Made by a program: the position numbers and the translations under genes
Notes under the pieces: model-generated
Told to the model about the DNA's origin: nothing
The model's database searches: none
The model's input: the letters and a program-made list of their open reading frames with translations, nothing else
NCBI RefSeq assembly: GCF_963422355.1
Contig: NC_085097.1
Coordinates: 2,518,001-2,582,000, forward strand
DNA length: 64,000 nucleotides
Direction of reading: 5' to 3'
DNA from: Corticium candelabrum
Lineage: Eukaryota; Porifera; Homoscleromorpha; Homosclerophorida; Plakinidae
In this document: positions 57,534-64,000 of the stretch, one piece after another
How the letters are laid out: every line of letters begins with the position of its first letter
Position numbering within the stretch: the stretch's first letter is position 1

Positions 57534-60271
57534 CCCTCCCTCGGTGGACCACAACTCCAGTTGTATGACGCCCACCACGTGAAGACTACCGTGAGCATCT
57601 GCGCACGACTAACGAAGAAAGGCCAAAACAGGTCCTTATACACCCCAACCGTTAGGAAAGATGTGGCCTGATCCCTTGTTCTAATGGTCCAATCAGAGAC
57701 GCGTTGTTGCTATGCAGAATAGACCAGTCGAAAACCGGTATGACTAGTCGCCATTTTGTCTCGAGCATGTCTTCTAGAAGGTCTTGCCGCGATAATACTA
57801 ACGCTAGGCTCCTGGAACTGACTTGGTCAGTGCAGGCGACATCTGATGATGATGTCCCAGGGCCATCTACCGCCGTCCGAGGTGAAACATTCAAATGCGA
57901 CAGGTTTTTGCGTGCGAACAAACAGTGTTGTGTTAAAGGTTCTTCGGCCCGTCGCCGTCGGCCTAGGAACGACGACGAAGAGTTTTTGGTGGACGAGAGG
58001 GATGACACCGAGATGGATACTATCGAGGGAGACGAGGAGTCAGAGGAAACCACCACCCGTTCAACTTCCGGTGTCGCTGCTGCTACCGGAAGTCGCGGAA
58101 GACGGAGGAGTCGCACGTCTGTTGCCGGTAGCGGCAAAGGACAACGCGCGGAGCAGCGACGTCAACTAGACGCACAGTCAGCGAGAGCTGTGGAACTTGA
58201 TGCCGAGAACGGTTGGCGTACCGTCCACCAGCCAACGTGCGTCTGGGAGTTCGAGATAAGCAGTCCGGACCCACAAAACAGTTCAGGGACGACGAAGGGG
58301 CTTTGCCGTAAGGTTTCATGCGGTGATGGAATTTTAATTATGTGACTGGAATGTTGATAATTTTTTTAGTTTTTTTCATTGTTTTTCACGGAGGGTGTGT
58401 GGGAGCTGTTGGATAGAAGCACTAATTTGTATGCGCTAAACTATCTGGATGAACCAACTGAGGAAGACCTTGCCCGACCATGGACAGACGTCACCGTCCC
58501 TGAGCTCAAGGCCTTTTTTGGTTGCCTTATATACACATGGGCATACAGGATCTACCTCGTCTTGAAATGTACTGGTCCAAGAAAGATTTTTATTTACAAT
58601 CTAACTTGGCAAGTGTCTTCACTGTGATCAGGTAGGTCAAGTGTTCACATTTCTTGATTTCAAAAGATATTTACAGAGTGTTATTACCCAGATTCGAGCA
58701 AATCTTACGATTTCTGCACGTTTCTGACCCCTACACAGAGATTCAACCCGGTCAGGAAGGGTACGACAAGTTTGGCAAGATTATACCTCTTATTGATGCC
58801 TTGAAGAAATCGTTTCAGGCAAAGTATTCCTAGCCCCAGGACATTGCCGTTGACGAGGCGATGATTCCCTTCAAGGGTCGAATCTCGTTCCGTCAGGTTT
58901 GCATAGAAAGTAAAATTTTGTGTGAATGTGTGTCAACCGGCTTGTCTGCATGTGTACAGTATATCAAGTCGAAGCCGCACAAGTAAGGCATAAAAGTATT
59001 TGTCTTGTCATCTAGGAACGGTTCCGTTTATGATTTCAACGTTTATGTTGGTGAGTGGGTTTCATTTTTATTCAAAACTAGTGGTCTTTCAATAGCTATG
59101 CTGCAGGAAAGGATACTACTGTTGATGACGTGGTTGTTGCTGATGATGATTCTCCTGGCTTGGCAGATGATGATGGTGATGGCAGTAATGAAGATGATGA
59201 TGGTGGTGAATGAGTTTTATATTTCGGTGACAAGACTGATGCAACTGAAAATTATGATTTTGTAGGTGATGCCCCTGCTGCTGCTGGTGGCAGACGAAAG
59301 AAGTTTGGTTTGTGTTCACAGGCGGAAATCGATCTTGTGAGAAATTTGTCAGGTCTCGGGCATGTTGTTTATACTGACAATTTTTACACAAGCCCGGAGC
59401 TGTACCAATGGCTGCTCGATCGCCGCATTTATGCCTGTGGCACGTGTAAACCAAGTCGGATCGGTTTCCCGAAACAACTTGCCCTCAAATTCTACCTCCC
59501 AAAGCTTGAGCTGAGAGGGGATATCACCGGTGGTTTGCCAAGGCTGACATGGTTGCATGTTTGTGGTTAGACAGGAGGTAGGTCCTTCTCATGTCAGCTG
59601 TTGGTAAATGTAACTGTATGGTAGTATTTCTGTGCAGATACGTTCATATGCTATCGACATACCATATTGCAGAACTAGGGAATGGATCGTTGCCAACCTG
59701 TGTGAGGAAGGATAGGAGAAAGAAAGTAGTTGTTCTGTGTCCTCCTATGTTGCCAGACTACGTGAAGAACACGAGAGGAGTAGATCGTGGCGACCAAATG
59801 ATCTCACTGTACAATGCTGGTCGCAAGAATATGAAAGTACGTTGTCTTTTTCTGTCGCTAAGAAGTTGTTTATACATTGTTTTATCACAGGGATGGAAGG
59901 CGATACTGTGGTATCTGTTAGAGTGTGCCATGCTAAATTCCTTTATCGTGGAAGGAGAGTTTGATGAGAGACATCGGGGTACTGGTCGGAAGACAGATTA
60001 TTTAGCATTTAGGAAAGACCTGGCAAAGTCGTTAATAGATGGCTTCAGTAGTCGAAAGGAAGTTCCGGCAAGAAACATCCAAGTCGACAGCCTGAATCCC
60101 TTTTCGGGGCACTTGCCTCAGTTTGTGCCAGAGAACAAGGAATGTGTTCTTTGCACAAGAAGGGGGGAACGACACCATTCCCATGTCAAATGCACGTCTT
60201 GTGAGCGTCATTTGTGTGTGGCTCGTGATCGAAATTGCTTCAAGCAATTTCATGCCACGAGGGACTTGTAG
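57534..60271 (+). pseudogene. piggyBac-like element and transposase, copy 2, full domain set
   Basis: Begins after TTAA (57530-57533) with CCCTCCCTCGG. The transposase is spread over about eight exons with short introns, one only 45 nt (58632-58676). Blocks: FFTEGVWELLDRSTNLYALN (about 58384), LLPRFEQILRFLHV, VDEAMIPFKGR (Asp 1, about 58850), YIKSKPHK, SVYDFNVYVG, VVYTDNFYTSPELYQWLL (Asp 2, about 59365), CPPMLPDYVKN and RGVDRGDQMISLYN (Asp 3, about 59780). It ends in a Cys-rich domain (CVLCTRRGERHHSHVKC, CERHLCV, NCFKQFH) at 60271. Lesions: the shared frame error near 58540, TAG at 58831, TAA at 58984, and a frame shift near 59515. The right TTAA end was not found. Inactive. Confidence 0.85.
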
Positions 60272-60274
60272 GGT

Positions 60275-62349
60275 ATGTAGAACTGATTATGGCAAATGTT
60301 ACACTACTATGTGCTAATGTGGTGTGTACAATTTAGGTGTGGTGTGAGATGTCGTCTGGTGTGTCTGATGTGTGCTGTCATTATCGTTAAAAACGTTTTG
60401 GGGCAGTATGAGTTCCGACCTCCACGTGGTCTGCCCTGGGTAATGCTAACAGAAGCACAATGTCTAAGTGTATGTTGTCTAGTGTCTGTGCATGTGATTT
60501 TTCAGCATATTCAACCAATTATATTGATCATAGTATTTGCCATGTAATAATTTTTGCTTGTGCATTAGTTATTGTGTATAATAAAATTTGAAGTTGTTGC
60601 TATGGAAACGAGATATTAACGAAAAGATTCAGACTTCATCACTGATCACTGCAATATACGGTTGCTAGGTGGTTTGCGCATACGGAGATTTTATATTCAA
60701 TTTTTATTAAAGAAGCCGTATGTAGCCTCGCATTCCGGTTTGCGAACGCTAACGGGTAAAGAGATTGCTAAAACAAGAAATACGGGTGTTTGATACTTGG
60801 TTTTTCACCTACAGACCTCGTGATGACCTTAGCTCGTGTGTTACATCCTAAAGGGTCTGCAGACAAAAAGATACGATAACTAAAACGTCGAGTATACAGA
60901 TCCATGGTTCAAATAGGCTTCACAAACGTAAGATCAACTTAGACTTGAACTAAAATTGTAAGAAGTAAACTATTTGGCACTGCAATGCACTAGACAAGTT
61001 CAAACCATATGGCTTTGCCATCCATGGATGTATAGATGGATATGTTTCGATTCACTACATTATAGCGGCTGCATAGTCCGTAGAGTATTTCCAATGCGAC
61101 AAGTTATTCATGAAAGATCATGAGGTAGAAAGTGGCGACAACGATTAATGATAAAAAAGGTCATTTCTAACTACTACTTACGTTGTGGGGAATCAATAAG
61201 AGATAAATACTAAGGCTTCTGCTACACGTATAGGTAGTTTTCTACGAAATTTCTGATCTGTGAAGGTTGTCCCAGAAATTAAGATGCAACCAGGGAAATG
61301 AAAACTCGGTTATTTCATATGTAAAGCCATTCTGCGTAGAGAAGCGGGTGATGATTTTCGTGGATTCAAGAATTTGGAAATGGGTGCATGGTCTACCGCA
61401 AATCAGGTCATTTACAAATGACATTTCTGATAGCTATGATATACTTAACTGGTATATCTACTCTATTTACAATAGCGTATAGAATGTTGGTAGTTACAGC
61501 AAAGAAAACTGTTTACTGAATTGTGAATCTTCTTCAATGTTGGTGCCTTTACACTTTGCACATTACCTGTTCGCTCCATTCTCCGTTGTTTTAGAGGATA
61601 GCTTGACAACTCAAACATACAGTACATATGAGACAGGAGATCCTCATCTTTCTAAGATATTTGGGAGAAGTACAATTTGCACATTTCAGAAATTGCATCA
61701 GATTCTGTTTCTACGCGTCGGTTGCAAGAGCAACTTAGCAATGTCGCCAAGAAATGAAACTCTCACAAGACAACAACAACCCATCTTGCTGTGGCACCAG
61801 CAACAATCCCTGATGTTCTCTATGATTGCCTCCAGCTTTCAGGTACAATACCAGTCTGCATCAGCTCACGCTCTCTTCGGCGATAGGTAGCGTATTGTCA
61901 TGAAAGATTATGGTTAGATCAAGAAATTATCTAAACCTTGTTGACCGAACTGAGACTGCATGCAGAAGAGAGACATCAGCACTGCCACCAGAATACACCA
62001 ACAGTTGGCAGTTAAATACACCAAAAACACACAGGAGAGAAAATACTATATTTGGCTCTACTGGAGAGAGATTCTGAATTGGAAACTTGACTGTAAATGA
62101 TCAGCAAAATCGTTTCTCCATGGGCTGTTGGTGATCTTCGGGCCTTCAGTTACTACTTGTCATTGTCGCTTCGCTTCTCTGAGAGTGAGATGGTACACTG
62201 TTCAGTGAATGAGCTTCTCTGACATATTCGTCATTGTGTGACATATCACGTGGCTTATCAGACGATAAACAAAAAAAGGGGGTTCTAGCGTACTGTACTG
62301 TTATTAGTTATTGACTGTAGAAGTCGTAACGTACCTATCTACCTACCTA
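60275..62349. other. No gene recognised
   Basis: Downstream of piggyBac. The 3' end of that element must fall near the start of this stretch. Frames of up to 117 codons (61537-61890) show no known domain or splice context. Confidence 0.4.
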
Positions 62350-63210
62350 CTTTAGGGTCTGAACAAGCGTTTGGCACTATAGAGGAGATACGGTGAGGTA
62401 GAAATTGCAGCCGCGAGACAAAAAAGCTTGCAATGTCACGATACCAACACCTGAGAGAGATATAAAAACATTAACTTGCAGAAACCTCTCAGCTAATGAT
62501 GTCAAAGTGACAATTACTATAAAGGTTAGGAAAGATCTTCAACTTATATGCCAAGAGGATATAATGTTTGCGGTATTGTACTGTTATTATTGGTTTGTGA
62601 TTGTAAACGTCGTAGAGTCGTTGTGTACTTGTACTTGGTAGATGTGCTGTACGGTATTGTACTTGATCAGATTTAAGTTATCGGTAAATCCCAACTACCT
62701 ATCTTGTGGGATCTGACTACTATAGAGAAGATACGGTGAGGTAGAAATTGCGCTGCGAAACAAAGAAGCTTGCAGTGTCATGATAGAAACACCTGGGAGA
62801 TTTACAAACACCTAACTTGCAGAAACCTTTCAGCTAATGATGTCAAAGTGGCAATGACTAAGAGTTCTGTATGAAAGTGTTGCTTTTTGAAAGATTTTCA
62901 ACTTTAAATACTTGACAAGAGAACATGATGTTTTCCCTTAACACCAATCTGTCTAACCTCAGTCAGAATTGCATTGTATGCTGATGACACTACATTCCGT
63001 GTGTCTTTGACTAACAATGGACTACACTAACAACAGACTACAACAAAACAAATCTTAGCGAAATATGCGTTGACATGAGGGTCAAAGTTAAATCCTAACA
63101 AAACAAAAGGCATTTGACTTGTGGTTCGCGGTATAATCGGAAAATTGTTCGCTAAAAATTGCCTGTTCGTTAGAAAGCATAAAGATATTGATAATTAGCT
63201 TGCATCGAGA
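62350..63210 (+). repeat. LINE-derived repeat R, copy 7, internally duplicated
   Basis: The section around 62365-62560 is repeated at about 62710-62910 (offset about 345 bp): both have AGATACGGTGAGGTAGAAATTG and CTTTCAGCTAATGATGTCAAAG or a close form. RT-like ALYADDTT coding is near 62972. Confidence 0.7.
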
Positions 63211-63480
63211 CTATCAATAAAACACTCCAATGTAACTGAGACGCAGCATTGCAACAAAATAGTGAAAGGCTAAAGCTAATCATTCATGGCAGTTATAAAC
63301 GACTTTTCTACAAACTAAATCCACTCTTTGATTTAGAAGCAGATTGAAGCATGCCCTGCCATACCATTTGACTGATTACAAAGAGCCAAAACCGTTCATT
63401 ATATAAAAGGTGTGTTCTAATTTTGACGTCACTTTCTGCATTTCGCGCGAGTCTGGGTTACCAGATTATTGCACTCAACG

Positions 63481-63522
63481 CTAACCGTAACCCTGACCCA
63501 ACGCTAACCGTAACCCTAACTC
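63481..63522. repeat. Telomere-like short tandem
   Basis: Two copies of AACGCTAACCGTAACCCT, with a CCTAAC-type pattern. Degenerate relative to the animal telomere repeat TTAGGG. Confidence 0.6.
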
Positions 63523-63559
63523 GCAATTCTGAAGCTGGCCGAAGTAAGAACGTCTAGCA

Positions 63560-64000
63560 GCCCGTTGGGGCATTGTATGACGAGAGCCACTGCGAAAATG
63601 GTGAGTGCCAAATGGAGACAGCATGAAAAGAGGAAAGAAGGCCAATGCAATGCTAAAGATGCTCCAAGATTTAGTTAAACAGCCTGTAGTTAACAATTAA
63701 CAATACACACGTTGACTGCCTAGCAAGAAGTTGATCTGCCCACAAGTAACTCACATTAAACCCAGTTTAAAAAGTTTGATTACAACACAATAAGAGTGAA
63801 TCGTCTTAAAATCATTTCAGAGAATATTTCTCTTAAAATAAAGCCTTAAATCAACTCAGAGAAAATCCGCTTGCTGAGTGCATTTCTCTAAACATAAACT
63901 CAGATATCTGAGTGTGACGACTGTCAATTCAGTATTGCATAATCTCACAATGTTTCTCATACTCTTTCATCTCATCTATTGGGCAGACGAACATCAAGAG
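63560..64000. other. No gene recognised to the window end
   Basis: A minus-strand 71-codon frame (63481-63696) lacks any known domain. AT-rich, with no repeat match seen in this window. Confidence 0.4.

Larger units (their letters stand above)
45562..58925. repeat. Large direct duplication, copy 2 (13.4 kb with insertions)
   Basis: Matches 27826-35114 in the same order. Extra DNA comprises a Mutator-like element (~50380-53035), a hAT element (53257-56533) and about 138 bp of mariner that copy 1 lacks. Subtracting these leaves about 7.3 kb, equal to copy 1. Beyond 58925 copy 2 continues into the piggyBac 3' half, which copy 1 lacks. Confidence 0.9.

Noticed and set aside
60600-62340. Search for the piggyBac right terminus or another transposase
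   Set aside because: TTAA occurs (for example near 60616) but no GGG-rich inverted partner of the left end was visible, and the ORFs lack recognisable motifs.
63481-63522. Calling a true telomere
   Set aside because: Only two degenerate units, followed by ordinary sequence; no continuous TTAGGG array.

Overview
The window is eukaryotic and almost certainly from a marine invertebrate animal. It is AT-rich and has GT-AG introns, long (CA)n/(GT)n microsatellites, several classes of eukaryotic transposon and one gene for a TGF-beta-type ligand. The mix of relics (ZMYM/DUF4371-type hAT, Mutator-like, piggyBac, DDE_3, DIRS-like, DUF6589, RecQ-like) would suit a sponge or cnidarian, but the sequence alone does not fix the phylum. 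I see no rRNA, tRNA, CRISPR array or bacterial-style operon.

Layout. 0-2.2 kb: broken hAT transposase, then short tandem repeats. 2.6-5.9 kb: AT-rich DNA with a ~350-bp triple tandem repeat. 5.9-6.9 kb (minus): an apparently intact two-exon gene for a short, divergent TGF-beta-family ligand with a TATA box. 7-11 kb: mostly non-coding, two microsatellites. 11.07-11.49 kb: possible 104-codon three-exon gene. 12-17.6 kb: a decayed RecQ-like helicase (plus) convergent with a multi-exon DUF6589 gene (minus), whose 5' side carries another RecQ-like exon, also minus. 17.9-23.8 kb: Ty3/gypsy relics, including a near-complete LTR element that has lost its integrase core. 23.9-27.8 kb: P-element-like relic, then a retroelement ORF with a possible hammerhead-like fold at its 5' side, split by a 1.2-kb terminal-inverted-repeat (TIR) transposon.

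27.8-60.3 kb is dominated by one event. A ~7.3-kb block (LINE relic, psq/pogo relic, DDE_3 transposase, mariner, piggyBac) occurs at 27.83-35.11 kb and again at about 45.56-58.93 kb. The second copy is swollen by a Mutator-like element (~2.65 kb) and a hAT element (3.28 kb). The first copy ends at a different hAT element (2.7 kb). Between the two lie a second direct duplication (~1.8 kb, 38.7 and 42.8 kb), a DIRS-like relic and a HECT-like relic. 60.3-64 kb is unrecognised DNA plus another LINE relic and a short telomere-like tract.

The elements do not form a pathway. Nesting gives a relative chronology: DDE_3 and piggyBac first, then mariner, then duplication, then Mutator and hAT. The TGF-beta-like gene is the only well-supported host gene. 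The RecQ/DUF6589 neighbourhood is the best candidate for an undescribed mobile or selfish module.
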